Source: JAYOEY01 sp038116945
Lineage (GTDB): Bacteria; Pseudomonadota; Alphaproteobacteria; MPNO01; UBA2964
Assembly: GCA_038116945.1 (NCBI GenBank)
Contig: JAYOEY010000004.1
Location: 186,001 to 250,000 of the forward strand
Length of the DNA: 64,000 nucleotides
Reading direction: 5' to 3'
The notes beneath the pieces are model-generated. The model had not been told where the DNA came from. It was given only the letters and a program-made list of their open reading frames with translations, and did not search any database. A program made the translations under genes and the position numbers. Every line of letters begins with the position of its first letter. The stretch's first letter is position 1. Positions 22,565 to 31,898 of this stretch are shown in pieces.

Positions 22565-25000
22565 TCAGCCCTCCGGGTCGTCGATGTTGCGCGCCAGCAC
22601 CTCGCGCTTGCCGACATGGTTGGCGGCGCTGATAACGCCTTCGGCTTCCATCTGGTCGATGATGCGCGCGGCGCGGTTATAGCCGATCTTGAGATGGCGC
22701 TGAACGAAGCTGGTGGACGCCTTGCGCTCGCGGCACACTACCGCAACCGCCATGTCGTACAGCTCGTCCGCATCCTCGCCGCCGCCTTCTCCACCGATTC
22801 CCGATAGTCCGCCGTCGTCGCCCTCGATGACCGCGTCGATATAGTCCGGCTCGCCCTGGCCCTTGAGATCGCGCACCACGCGCTCGACTTCCTCGTCGGT
22901 CACGAGCGGGCCATGGACGCGCGTCAGCCGGCCGCCGCCCGCCATATAGAGCATGTCGCCCTGGCCCAGAAGCTGTTCCGCGCCGCCTTCGCCGAGGATC
23001 GTCCGGCTGTCGATCTTGGACGTAACCTGGAACGAGATGCGGGTCGGAAAGTTGGCCTTGATGGTGCCGGTGATGACGTCCACCGACGGGCGCTGGGTGG
23101 CCATGATCAGATGAATGCCGGCGGCGCGCGCCATCTGGGCGATGCGCTGGACGGAAGCCTCGACCTCCTTGCCGGCGACCAGCATGAGGTCCGCCATCTC
23201 GTCGACGATCACGACGATGTAAGGCAGCGGCGTCATGTCGAGCGGCTGGTCCTCGTAGATCGGCTCTCCCGATTCGGGATCGAAACCGGTCTGCACCGTG
23301 CGGGTCATCGTCTCGCCGGCCTTGATGGCTTCCTCGATGCGCGCGTTGTAATTGCCGATATTGCGGACCCCGAGAGTGGACATGGCGCGGTACCGGTCTT
23401 CCATTTCGCGCACCGTCCAGCGCAGCGCGACGACCGCCTTCTTCGGGTCGGTAACCACCGGCGTCAGCAGATGCGGAATGCCGTCATAGACGGAGAGCTC
23501 CAGCATCTTCGGGTCGATCATGACCAGGCGGCACTGCGCCGGGCTGAGCCGGTAGAGCAGCGACAGGATCATCGTGTTGATGGCGACCGACTTGCCCGAA
23601 CCCGTCGTGCCCGCGATCAGCAGATGCGGCATGCGCGCCAGATCGGCGATCACCGGGCTGCCGCCAATATCCTTGCCGAGAGCGAGCGAGAGTTTCGACG
23701 GCATCTTTTCGATGGTTTCGGATTCGAGCAGCTCGCGCAGCGAGACGATTTCGCGGTCCGGATTGGGCAGCTCGATGCCCATCACGTTGCGTCCCGGGAT
23801 GGTGGCGATCCGGGCGGAAACGGCGCTCATCGAACGGGCGACATCGTCGGCCAGCCCGATGACGCGGGACGACTTGATGCCGGGCGCGGGTTCGAACTCG
23901 TAAAGCGTCACCACCGGGCCGGGACGTACTTTCTGTATCGCGCCCTGAACGCCGAAATCCTGCAGGACGGATTCGAGAAGGCTGGCATTCTCGGCCAATG
24001 CTTCCTCGTCGGCATGCGTCGCCGTCAGATCGGGCGGCGCCGGCTCCAGCAACTCGATCTCGGGCAGCCGGTATCCGCTGTCGGTGCCGAACGCCATGCT
24101 GGTCTGCCTGGCCTTTGCCGCCTGCTTTCCGGGGCGGGGCCCCTTCGACCGGGCGGCGACCAGTTTTTCGCGCGGCGCGGGTCTTTCCGCGGCCCGTTCG
24201 GCGATGTCCTCTTCGGGCACGACCGGATCCTCCAGAACGGGTTTTCCGGAACCCGGTTCGATCCGGCGACTTGGCGCGAGCGTCGGTTCCTGGCGGATCC
24301 GTTTGGCGGCTTCGCGGCCCTTTAACGCGGCGCGCAGGGACCAGCTTCCGACCCGGCGACCGGCCTCGCCGCCGGCGACGCCGGCGCGGAGTCCGAGGCG
24401 GGCGAGCAGACCGCCCAACCGGGACCATTCCGCCCGCGAAAAGCCGAGCACGCCGATGAAGGCGGCAACGGCGACCAGCCCGGCAGCAAGCGCAACCGCA
24501 TCCGCGCCGAGCGGGGTAAGGGATGCACTCCACCCCGCATTGGCGGCCAGCAGCATGTCGCCGGTCACGCCGCCATAGCCGGCTTCGATCGGCCAGTCGG
24601 GCGACGCCTCGAGCCCGGCGAACGCAATCGACCAGGCCAGCAGGGAAACGGGGAGCAGGCTGAGCCGGACCCATACCCGTCCCAGGCCGCGACGCGTCGT
24701 GACGCGCCAGCCCCACGCGATCAGCGCAACCGGCAGAAACCACGCCGCTCCGCCGATCGACTGGATCAGGATATCTGCGGTCGTCGCGCCGGCGGCGCCC
24801 ATCAGGTTCTGCGGCGAGGCGGTTGCCACGGCGTTCAGCGACGGATCGCCGGTATGGTAGCTGCCCAGCGCCAGAACGCCGGCGATCCCGGCCGCGGCAA
24901 GCGCGATGCCGCCGGCTTCGATCAGCCGGCGGCGGATCATGTCCGTCGCGGCAGGCGGCAGAAGCGTGGACCGTTTCAGCTTGCGCGATGACGTTGCCAT
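22565..25000 (-). CDS. ftsK: DNA translocase FtsK
   Basis: An 811-residue divisome-anchored DNA pump. Four membrane helices (about 29-48, 78-98, 112-132 and 165-188) are followed by a Pro/Ala-rich linker (190-325) and the RecA-like motor, with Walker A GTTGSGKS (464-471) and Walker B around VIVDEMADLM. The C-terminal gamma winged helix (about 745-811, STSFVQRHLKIGYNRAA) reads KOPS sequences and activates XerD. Linker length is typical of the shorter alphaproteobacterial form. It coordinates terminal chromosome segregation with division. Confidence 0.95.
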   Translation of the reverse strand: MATSSRKLKRSTLLPPAATDMIRRRLIEAGGIALAAAGIAGVLALGSYHTGDPSLNAVATASPQNLMGAAGATTADILIQSIGGAAWFLPVALIAWGWRVTTRRGLGRVWVRLSLLPVSLLAWSIAFAGLEASPDWPIEAGYGGVTGDMLLAANAGWSASLTPLGADAVALAAGLVAVAAFIGVLGFSRAEWSRLGGLLARLGLRAGVAGGEAGRRVGSWSLRAALKGREAAKRIRQEPTLAPSRRIEPGSGKPVLEDPVVPEEDIAERAAERPAPREKLVAARSKGPRPGKQAAKARQTSMAFGTDSGYRLPEIELLEPAPPDLTATHADEEALAENASLLESVLQDFGVQGAIQKVRPGPVVTLYEFEPAPGIKSSRVIGLADDVARSMSAVSARIATIPGRNVMGIELPNPDREIVSLRELLESETIEKMPSKLSLALGKDIGGSPVIADLARMPHLLIAGTTGSGKSVAINTMILSLLYRLSPAQCRLVMIDPKMLELSVYDGIPHLLTPVVTDPKKAVVALRWTVREMEDRYRAMSTLGVRNIGNYNARIEEAIKAGETMTRTVQTGFDPESGEPIYEDQPLDMTPLPYIVVIVDEMADLMLVAGKEVEASVQRIAQMARAAGIHLIMATQRPSVDVITGTIKANFPTRISFQVTSKIDSRTILGEGGAEQLLGQGDMLYMAGGGRLTRVHGPLVTDEEVERVVRDLKGQGEPDYIDAVIEGDDGGLSGIGGEGGGEDADELYDMAVAVVCRERKASTSFVQRHLKIGYNRAARIIDQMEAEGVISAANHVGKREVLARNIDDPEG

Positions 25001-25022
25001 TGTCTTCTCCCGATGTCCTGAA

Positions 25023-26213
25023 TCAAAGAACCGCCGTCAGGCGCTCCAGTGCCCGCTCGGTGGTGGCGAGATCGTGAACCATGGCGCAGCGGATATAGCG
25101 CGAGCCGGGGCTGGCGCCGCTCGCGTCGGCGCGCGCGAGGTAATCGCCGGGCATGACCCGCAACGCCGCCTCGGTCCATAACCGGCGCGCCGCGTCTTCG
25201 CCGTTCCCGACATCGAGCCACAGGTAGAACCCGCCGGCCGGGCGGTAGTAACCGAGCCGCTGACCGAGAATGCGGTCGGCAAGGTCGAACTTCGCGCGGT
25301 ACAGGTCGCGATTCGCTTCGACATGCGTCTCGTCGCTCCATAGCGCCTGCGCCGTCGCCAGCAGCGGCAGCGGCGGCGGCGCGCCGCCGTAATCGCGCAG
25401 CTGCTTGAAGCGGGCGATCAGGTCGGGTTCGCCGGCGACAAAGCCGGAACGAAGGCCCGGAACGCTGGAGCGTTTCGAAAGGGAATTCATGATGACGACG
25501 TGATCGAGCGATCCGCCGAGCGCCGCGCACGCTTCGATCCCTCCCGGCGGCGGGGCGCTGTCGTAAATTTCGCTGTAGCATTCGTCGAACACGATGATGA
25601 AATCGTGCTCGCGGGCGAGTTCGATCAGCGCAACCAGCCGGTCGAGCGGCGCAACGGTCCCCTGCGGGTTGGCCGGCGAACAGAAATAGGCGAGCGCGGT
25701 TCGCGACAGCGTTTCGGCATTCAGCGCGTGATAGTCCGGCAGAAAATCGGTATCGGCGCTGGCCGGCACGAACACCGGATCGGCCCCCGACAGCGCCGCC
25801 GCGCCAAGATAGACCTGATAGAACGGATTCGGCATCAGAACGGCCGGCCGCCGGCCCTCGACCGCTTCGGGAATGGCGGTCAGCGCGATCATGAACAGCG
25901 CCTCGCGCGTACCGGACACGGGGATTATGCTGCGGTCGGCGTCGATCATCGCCGGGTCGATTCCGTAGCGTCGCCCCATCCACCGGGCAATCGCCGCGCG
26001 GAATTCGGGTGTACCCCAGACCGGCGGGTATTTTCCCCAAAGGTCGAAACTGTCATTGACGGTCCGCCGCACAATTTCGGGGGCGGGATGCTGCGGCTCG
26101 CCGAGCGACAGGAACAGGATTTCCTCGCCGGCAGCGGGCTGCTCCGAATCGAGAAGCGTGCGCAGCCGGTCGAAGGGGTAGTCGCCGATGCGGTCCAGCC
26201 TGTCGTTATACAT
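25023..26213 (-). CDS. dapC: Class I/II aminotransferase, probable succinyldiaminopimelate transaminase
   Basis: A 396-residue fold-type I PLP enzyme. Lys247 in NSLSKRSSVPGLRSGF is the PLP lysine, and that SKRS-x2-PGLRSGF context is typical of DapC. Asp210 in VFDECYSE contacts the pyridine nitrogen. DapC converts N-succinyl-2-oxo-6-aminopimelate to the L,L-diaminopimelate precursor for lysine and peptidoglycan; dapB lies 5 kb away. It starts 22 bp before ftsK on the same strand. An aspartate aminotransferase of the AatC group is the main alternative. Confidence 0.8.
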   Translation of the reverse strand: MYNDRLDRIGDYPFDRLRTLLDSEQPAAGEEILFLSLGEPQHPAPEIVRRTVNDSFDLWGKYPPVWGTPEFRAAIARWMGRRYGIDPAMIDADRSIIPVSGTREALFMIALTAIPEAVEGRRPAVLMPNPFYQVYLGAAALSGADPVFVPASADTDFLPDYHALNAETLSRTALAYFCSPANPQGTVAPLDRLVALIELAREHDFIIVFDECYSEIYDSAPPPGGIEACAALGGSLDHVVIMNSLSKRSSVPGLRSGFVAGEPDLIARFKQLRDYGGAPPPLPLLATAQALWSDETHVEANRDLYRAKFDLADRILGQRLGYYRPAGGFYLWLDVGNGEDAARRLWTEAALRVMPGDYLARADASGASPGSRYIRCAMVHDLATTERALERLTAVL

Positions 26214-26676
26214 GCGCGATTACCGCCCTGTGCCTGCCGAGATAGTCGCGTTTCTTCATTCACGACTCACAAGAGTTTATACAACCCCATGCAATACAAT
26301 GGAAACTACCGGGGCCAACCTGCTTGAATCTTACAGGGAAACGCCGACTCGGCTCAAGCGGGATAACGGAACCGGCCGGGAAAGGCGTTTGCCGCCGCCA
26401 TCGATGGACGGAGGAGGCGGCATTGACAAGGGCCGCTGCCGTAAATGTTTCGGGACCGGACGCCGTCGCCATTCCGGAAACGGCCGGTTCGAATTCCCTG
26501 GATTAACCCTGTGTAACCGCCGATTTGGCGTCGAAAACACCCGATATCCGGAATTCTGGAGTTTCAGGGGCGGAAAATTCGCCGAAACAATACGAATTTC
26601 TGGTTTTCGACCCTGAATGGTCCCGAACGACGGCAGAATCCGGAAACTCCGTCCTTCAAAACGAAGAAATCTGCCT
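26214..26676. other. 463-bp spacer upstream of dapC, no gene supported
   Basis: The spacer lies between the adenosine-kinase stop and the dapC start, both minus strand. The dapC-proximal 100 bases are AT-rich with a weak TTCCAT-N17-TATAAA promoter-like pair on the minus strand. The rest contains a 7-bp GC stem (TGCCGCC / GGCGGCA, about 26389-26421) without a T-tract. Short open frames on both strands lack a ribosome site or conserved look. Confidence 0.4.
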
Positions 26677-27672
26677 TCAAATGTTATTTTCGCGTATAAG
26701 TTGTTCGAGGGACGTTTCCGGTCGCGCGCCGTAATGCTGGATTACCTCGGCGGCGGCAACGCCGCCGATACGGGCGCAATCGGCCAGTTCGCGGCCGCTG
26801 GTCAGCCCGTACAGCACGCCGGCGGCGTAAAGATCGCCGGCCCCCGTGGTATCGACAACCTTGCCGACCGGTTCCGCCGGAACCGAGTATTCGCCGGATG
26901 CATCCAGGATGACGGACCCCTTCGAACCGCGGGTCAGCGCGGCGATGCGGCAGTGACCGCGGGTCAGACCCAGCGCCCGATCGAACGAATCCACCTCGAA
27001 CAGCGAGACGATCTCATCCTCGTTGGCAAACAGGATGTCGACATGGCCGGAGATCAGATGCAGGAATTCGGCGCGGTGGCGATCGACACAGAACGCATCG
27101 GACAGCGACAGCGCGACCTGGCGTCCCGCCGCATGCGCCGCCTCGGCCGCGTGAACGAATGCCCTTTTCGCGTCCGGCGGATCGAACAGATAGCCTTCGA
27201 GATAGGTGATCTGTGCCGCCTGTACGGCGTCAACGTCGATATCTTTGGGACCGAGCTCGACGGAAACGCCGAGGCAGGTCTGCATCGTGCGCTCGGCATC
27301 GGGCGTGACGAAGATCAGGCATCGCGCCGTGGGCTCGCCTTCGCCTTCGGCCGGCGGCGTACGGTAGTCGACGCCGATCGCGCGGATATCGTGACGGAAA
27401 ACCTGGCCAAGCGTGTCGTTCCGGACCTTGCCGATATAGGCGCCCTTTCCGCCGAGCGATGCGATGCCCGCAAGCGTATTGGCGGCGGATCCGCCCGAGA
27501 CCTCGACCGCCGGCCCCATGGCGTCATAGAGCGCGGTGCCGCGCGCGCCGTCGATCAGGGTCATCACGCCCTTGTCGAGACCGTGCTCGGCGAGAAACGC
27601 CTCCTCCGCCGGAGAGAGCACATCGACGATCGCGTTGCCGACACCTATTACATCGTAGCGTGTATCCGCCAT
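26677..27672 (-). CDS. Adenosine kinase, PfkB family
   Basis: A 331-residue ribokinase-fold sugar kinase. The N-terminal VIGVGNAIVDVL, the GGSAANTLAG segment and the anion-hole signature DTTGAGDLYAAGVLYG near residue 270 are present. The overall length and wording fit the alphaproteobacterial adenosine kinase group, which phosphorylates adenosine to AMP; other nucleoside or sugar substrates are possible. It is divergent from the EI24 gene. Confidence 0.85.
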   Translation of the reverse strand: MADTRYDVIGVGNAIVDVLSPAEEAFLAEHGLDKGVMTLIDGARGTALYDAMGPAVEVSGGSAANTLAGIASLGGKGAYIGKVRNDTLGQVFRHDIRAIGVDYRTPPAEGEGEPTARCLIFVTPDAERTMQTCLGVSVELGPKDIDVDAVQAAQITYLEGYLFDPPDAKRAFVHAAEAAHAAGRQVALSLSDAFCVDRHRAEFLHLISGHVDILFANEDEIVSLFEVDSFDRALGLTRGHCRIAALTRGSKGSVILDASGEYSVPAEPVGKVVDTTGAGDLYAAGVLYGLTSGRELADCARIGGVAAAEVIQHYGARPETSLEQLIRENNI

Positions 27673-27772
27673 GGTTCTTCCTTTTCGGTATGATTGCGCG
27701 GGCGCAGTATATTCACGCGCGGCGGCTTGGCCAGCACCTTAACCGTCGCGCGGCGGGGCGCGCCGCTTTATA

Positions 27773-28459
27773 ATGCGGACCATGTTGCCCGCATTTTTCA
27801 AGGCACTCGGACAGATACCCGATCCGGCTTTCCAGCGAGTCATATGGCGGTCGCTGGGATGGAGCCTTCTGCTGTTCGTCGCCCTGCTGGCGCTCGGCTG
27901 GTGGGTGATCATGTCGACCCAGATGTTCGGCACCGGCTGGCTCGAATGGGCTGCGGACGTACTCGGCTGGATCGCCGTCGCGATCGCCGCGATGCTGCTG
28001 TTTCCGGGCGCCGTGGTGGTGGTGATCTCGTTCCTGCTGGAGGACATCGCACAGGCGGTCGAGGCGAAACACTATCCGGGCCTGCCGCCGCCGCGCGAAA
28101 CCGGAATATCGGAAACGATCTGGTCGGCCACCGTCTTTGCCGTCATCGCGATCACGCTGAACGTGTTTCTCCTGCCGCTGTATTTTTTCCCGGTGTTGAA
28201 TGTTTTTGTTTTCGGTGCGGTCAACGGCTATCTTCTGGGACGCGAATATTTCGAGCTGGTCGCCAGCCGGCGCCTGCCGCCCGAAGCGGTCAGGGCCATG
28301 CGCCGGCGCTACCGGAGCAGGATCTGGTTCGCGGGAATCGTTATCGCCGGACTGCTCAGCATCCCGGTCGTCAACTGGTTCCTGCCCGTGATAGCCGCGG
28401 CGGCGATGCTGCATCTGTTCGAAAAACTGCGCCAGGGCGACGCCCTTGCCGGACGCTGA
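27773..28459 (+). CDS. EI24 domain membrane protein (CysZ-like)
   Basis: A 228-residue integral membrane protein with about five hydrophobic segments and the EI24-family GAVNGYLLGREYFELVA block near 146-162. The E. coli relative CysZ is a sulfate channel, but most alphaproteobacterial members are uncharacterised, so a transport role is only suggested. ATG at 27773 or 27782 could be the start. It is followed after 24 bp by a bactofilin gene. Confidence 0.75.
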   Translation: MRTMLPAFFKALGQIPDPAFQRVIWRSLGWSLLLFVALLALGWWVIMSTQMFGTGWLEWAADVLGWIAVAIAAMLLFPGAVVVVISFLLEDIAQAVEAKHYPGLPPPRETGISETIWSATVFAVIAITLNVFLLPLYFFPVLNVFVFGAVNGYLLGREYFELVASRRLPPEAVRAMRRRYRSRIWFAGIVIAGLLSIPVVNWFLPVIAAAAMLHLFEKLRQGDALAGR

Positions 28460-28483
28460 TGGTACTGAAACAGGACTGAACGC

Positions 28484-29065
28484 ATGTTTACCAGAAAACC
28501 CGAAGACGGCAGCGGCGGCCAGGACAGCGGCCGGGACAAACCGGACGATGCCGGAATGGCGGCAAGACTGCCCCTGAGAAGCCGCGCGCCCGGCGACGTT
28601 CCTCCGGCGCTGCCGGCGAAGCCTGCCGTGGAAAAACGCGACGTGATCCATCGCGCGCGGGATTACAGCCCGGTTGTCGGTCAGGAGCGGTCCTTCGGCG
28701 GCAGCCGCCGGACCAATGACGAAAGCGTGCTCGTCGTCGGACCGGGCATCGCTCTCTCGGGCGCCATCAGCTCGTGCGAGAAACTCGTCGTCGAGGGGCG
28801 GGTCGAAGCCAATATCACCGAATGCCTCGAAATCGAAGTCGCGGAAGGCGGTTACTTCAAGGGAGAGGCAACGATCGATGTGGCCATTATCGGCGGCGAG
28901 TTCGAGGGATCGCTTGTCGCGCGCAAGCTGCTGATCGTCCACGGCTCCGGCCGCATCAGCGGCAATGTCCGTTATGGCCAGATCGAAATCGAGCGCGGCG
29001 GCCAGATCGACGGCGACGTGCGGCTGATTACATCCGGAAGCGCCGAGACAGGCGCCGCCGGCTAG
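28484..29065 (+). CDS. Bactofilin (polymer-forming cytoskeletal protein)
   Basis: A 193-residue protein with a disordered, charged N-terminus (1-80) and a bactofilin beta-helix (about 85-180). The repeated turns, GRVEANIT, GGYFKGEATI, GGEFEGSLVA, GSGRISGNV and GGQIDGDV, are directly visible. Bactofilins form nucleotide-independent membrane-associated polymers that place cell-wall enzymes or stalk machinery. The gene lies between an EI24 membrane protein and a lipoprotein on the same strand, suggesting an envelope-related operon. Confidence 0.9.
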   Translation: MFTRKPEDGSGGQDSGRDKPDDAGMAARLPLRSRAPGDVPPALPAKPAVEKRDVIHRARDYSPVVGQERSFGGSRRTNDESVLVVGPGIALSGAISSCEKLVVEGRVEANITECLEIEVAEGGYFKGEATIDVAIIGGEFEGSLVARKLLIVHGSGRISGNVRYGQIEIERGGQIDGDVRLITSGSAETGAAG

Positions 29066-29085
29066 AATCCAGCCGACGCCCCGTC

Positions 29086-29538
29086 ATGCCCTGGAAACGC
29101 GGAGCCAACCTTTTCGCCGCAGCGGCGGGCGTGCTGCTTGCGGCGGGATGCGCGGAGACGCCCGGGCGCACCGGCGTCGCGCCGAAACCGGCCGCTGAAC
29201 ACGCCGCCGAACCGGCGCCTGAGACCGCCTCCAGAGCCCCCGAATCGCCCGTGCCGTCGGGACGACGGGTGATCACCCTGGACAGCCTGATGGGAGCGCG
29301 CGAGGAGACCCTGCGCCGCCTTCTGGGGGCTCCCGATTTTCGCCGTCTCGACCCACCGGCGCGGCTGGTTCGCTACCGGACGCCGGCCTGCCTGCTGGAC
29401 CTGTTCCTGTATCCCGACCCCGGGGGCGACCATCGCGTGACGCATGTCGAGGCGCGCAGCCCTGACGGGGAAGACCGCGCGACGTCTCAGTGTCTCGACG
29501 CCGTCGCCCTGCGCGCCCGGACGCCGAAGACGGGGTAG
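29086..29538 (+). CDS. Putative lipoprotein, unknown function
   Basis: A 150-residue protein starting at ATG 29086, shortly after the bactofilin stop. The signal peptide ends in a lipobox (LLAAGC, Cys22), then an Ala/Pro/Glu-rich linker (about 25-65) and a compact domain (about 70-150) with LMGAREETLRRLLGAPDFRR, a SmpA-like phrase, and two cysteines that could pair (CLLDL and QCLDA). I do not recognise a named family. It is likely exported and lipid-anchored. Confidence 0.7.
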   Translation: MPWKRGANLFAAAAGVLLAAGCAETPGRTGVAPKPAAEHAAEPAPETASRAPESPVPSGRRVITLDSLMGAREETLRRLLGAPDFRRLDPPARLVRYRTPACLLDLFLYPDPGGDHRVTHVEARSPDGEDRATSQCLDAVALRARTPKTG

Positions 29539-29561
29539 GACGGAATCGCGCCCGGCGGCGC

Positions 29562-30233
29562 TCAGGCTTCGAGCGTCGTCTTTCCCTTGAAATTGCACAG
29601 ATCGGCGACCACGCAGGACGGGCAATCGGGTTTGCGCGCCTTGCAGACATAGCGGCCGTGCAGGATCAGCCAGTGATGGGCGTGCAGCATGAATTCTTCC
29701 GGCGTGCGGCGCAGCAGGCCCGCCTCGACCTGATCGACGTTCCTGCCGGGCGCGAGGCCGGTCCGGTTGCCGATCCGGAAGATGTGCGTGTCCACCGCGA
29801 TGGTCGGCTGGCCAAAGGCGATATTGACCACGACGTTCGCCGTCTTGCGGCCGACGCCGGGCAGCCTGGTCAGCTCGTCGCGGTCGCGCGGGATTTCGCC
29901 GCCATAGTCGTCGATCAGGATCTGCGACAGGCGGATCACGTTCTTCGCCTTGGTGCGGTAAAGCCCGATCGTCCGGATATGGGAGATCAGCTTTTTTTCG
30001 CCCAGCGCCACCATCTTTTCCGGCGTATCGACAATCTTGAACAGTTCCTTCGTCGCCCGGTTGACGCCGACGTCGGTGGCCTGCGCCGACAACACCACCG
30101 CGACCAGCAGCGTGTAGGGATTACGATAATTCAGCTCTCCCTTCGGTTCCGGCATGGCTTCCGACAGACGCCGGTAGAATTCATGAATCCGTTCGCGTTT
30201 CATCGGGCGGCTGGCCATCTGGATCTCCCGCAA
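29562..30233 (-). CDS. nth: Endonuclease III
   Basis: A 223-residue DNA glycosylase/AP lyase for oxidised pyrimidines. The helix-hairpin-helix LPGVGRKTANVV, the catalytic Asp in AVDTHIFR and the C-terminal [4Fe-4S] ligands C-x6-C-x2-C-x5-C (CKARKPDCPSCVVADLC) are all present. The start may be at this ATG or at in-frame ATGs 30218 or 30203; the last best matches the E. coli N-terminus. Its position beside DUF2244 and dapB is conserved in related genomes. Confidence 0.94.
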   Translation of the reverse strand: MREIQMASRPMKRERIHEFYRRLSEAMPEPKGELNYRNPYTLLVAVVLSAQATDVGVNRATKELFKIVDTPEKMVALGEKKLISHIRTIGLYRTKAKNVIRLSQILIDDYGGEIPRDRDELTRLPGVGRKTANVVVNIAFGQPTIAVDTHIFRIGNRTGLAPGRNVDQVEAGLLRRTPEEFMLHAHHWLILHGRYVCKARKPDCPSCVVADLCNFKGKTTLEA

Positions 30234-30375
30234 ATACGAGCGCGCATTTCCTGCGATCCGGTTCTACAGGAAAGCCCGAAACGGTTCATCCCGTTAACCG
30301 GTTTCGTTAACGCTGATTGTTCTTGAGCCTGCGGAAAGGGCCGCTAAGCTGCATTGCAGAAAGGGAGACGTGTTA

Positions 30376-30945
30376 ATGAATATTGACGAAGATACCCGCC
30401 CGACGGATGTCTTGCCGCTGGACCGGATGGATGCCGTGGCGCTCGCGGGAGACGATGCGACCGCTGCGCCGGAACAGGTCCGGTTCGACGCGGTGCTGAA
30501 GCCCGCCGCCCGTTTCGGGCCGAACAGCTTCCTGCTGTTCACTGCGATATTCGGGACGATGAACTTTATCGCCGGCGTGGCGTTTCTTCTGGTCGGCCCG
30601 TCGCCGGTCTTCGTCGTCGCGGCGCTCGACATCCTTCTCGTCTGGTACGTCTTCCGCATGAGCTATCAGACTGGGAGACGCTATGAGACGGTGCGTCTGA
30701 CCGAGGAAGCGCTGACGGTTCTTCGCGTCACATCGCGGGGAAAACGGCAGAGCTACCGCTTCCACCCCTACTGGCTGCAGATCGAACTCGACGATCCGCC
30801 GCAGGCCGACAGCCCGCTGATCCTGCGATCGCACGGTCACGAGGTCGAGATCGGCCGGTTCCTGACGCCGGAAGAAAAAACCGATTTCGCGAGGGCGCTG
30901 CGCGCCGAGCTGGAGGCGGTAAACAGGCTGCCGGCCGCGTCCTAA
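30376..30945 (+). CDS. DUF2244 membrane protein
   Basis: A 189-residue protein of the DUF2244 family, identified by ARFGPNSFLLFTAIFG entering two adjacent membrane helices (about 54-78 and 80-100), then a cytosolic beta-rich domain with SYRFHPYWLQIEL and a late HGHEVEIGRFLTPEEK. Function is unknown. ATG 30376 is preferred over the in-frame GTG at 30370 because GGGAGA lies at the right distance from it. It is divergent from nth. Confidence 0.85.
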   Translation: MNIDEDTRPTDVLPLDRMDAVALAGDDATAAPEQVRFDAVLKPAARFGPNSFLLFTAIFGTMNFIAGVAFLLVGPSPVFVVAALDILLVWYVFRMSYQTGRRYETVRLTEEALTVLRVTSRGKRQSYRFHPYWLQIELDDPPQADSPLILRSHGHEVEIGRFLTPEEKTDFARALRAELEAVNRLPAAS

Positions 30946-30991
30946 GACCGGCCTCCGGGCGCGAATCGGGCACCGCCCCGATAGCGTCCTT

Positions 30992-31801
30992 TCAGTCGAG
31001 TCCGAGTACGTCGAACATCGAATAAAGACCGGGACCGCGGTCGCGCGACCACAGCGCCGCCCGGACAGCGCCGCGTGCGAAGATCTGGCGGCTCGACGAT
31101 TTATGGCCAAGCTCCAGCCGTTCGCCGTCCGCCGCAAAAACCACCGTATGATCGCCGGTGACATCGCCGCCACGAAGCGTCGCAAAGCCGATCTGTCCCC
31201 GCCGACGTTCGCCGGTCTGACCCTCGCGCGACAGAACGGCGACATCGTCGAATGCAACGCCGCGCCCTTCCGCCGCCGCGCGCCCCAGCCCGAGCGCGGT
31301 GCCCGACGGCGCATCGACCTTGTATCGGTGGTGCATTTCGACGATTTCGATATCGAAATCCTCGTCCAGCATGGCAGCGACCCGGCGGGTGAGCGCAAAC
31401 AGGATATTGACTGCAAGGCTCATGTTGGGCGCATAGACGATGGGGGTTCTTACGCCCGCCTCGCGCAGCGCCGCCTCGTGACCGGCGGTGAGGCCGGTTG
31501 TGCCGATGATGTGGGCGCACCCCGCAGCAGCCGCCCGGGCGGCGTGCGCGACCGTTGCGTCGGGTACGGAAAATTCGATCACCGCATCGACCGCATCGAA
31601 CATCGCCGCCGCGTCGTCGGAGATTTTTACGCCAAGCGCGCCGCAGCCCGCGACCTCGCCGGCGTCGCGCCCGATCGCGTCGGAGCCGGGGATTTCGCTC
31701 GCCGCCGCAACGACGCATCCTTCCGCCCCGGTGACCTGCCGGATCACCGCGCCGCCCATCCGGCCGGCCGCGCCGACCACGCCGATTTTCATGTCAGCCA
31801 T
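30992..31801 (-). CDS. dapB: 4-hydroxy-tetrahydrodipicolinate reductase
   Basis: A 269-residue NAD(P)H-dependent reductase of diaminopimelate/lysine synthesis. The Rossmann loop GVVGAAGRMGG (residues 6-16) and the active-site block EMHHRYKVDAPSGTAL, with the His-His pair and Lys, are intact. ATG 31801 puts the conserved KIGVVGAAG at residue 4; the upstream in-frame extension is not conserved. It lies about 100 bp downstream of dnaJ on the same strand, the arrangement seen in Hyphomicrobiales. Confidence 0.94.
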   Translation of the reverse strand: MADMKIGVVGAAGRMGGAVIRQVTGAEGCVVAAASEIPGSDAIGRDAGEVAGCGALGVKISDDAAAMFDAVDAVIEFSVPDATVAHAARAAAAGCAHIIGTTGLTAGHEAALREAGVRTPIVYAPNMSLAVNILFALTRRVAAMLDEDFDIEIVEMHHRYKVDAPSGTALGLGRAAAEGRGVAFDDVAVLSREGQTGERRRGQIGFATLRGGDVTGDHTVVFAADGERLELGHKSSSRQIFARGAVRAALWSRDRGPGLYSMFDVLGLD

Positions 31802-31898
31802 GTCAGAATCCTGTCCTGTTCCGGAGCGGCACCATACACCGACCCCGGACGGGGCCCAACCGGGCAATGTTCATTGGGTCGTGGAAAATAGGGACCGG

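Noticed and set aside
26188..26616. 142-codon plus-strand frame in the dapC upstream spacer
   Set aside because: It begins inside dapC on the opposite strand, is Arg-rich, and lacks a ribosome site or recognisable domain.
30296..30316. CtrA-like box between nth and the DUF2244 gene
   Set aside because: Two GTTAAC palindromes are present, but the TTAA halves are separated by nine bases, not the seven of the CtrA consensus.
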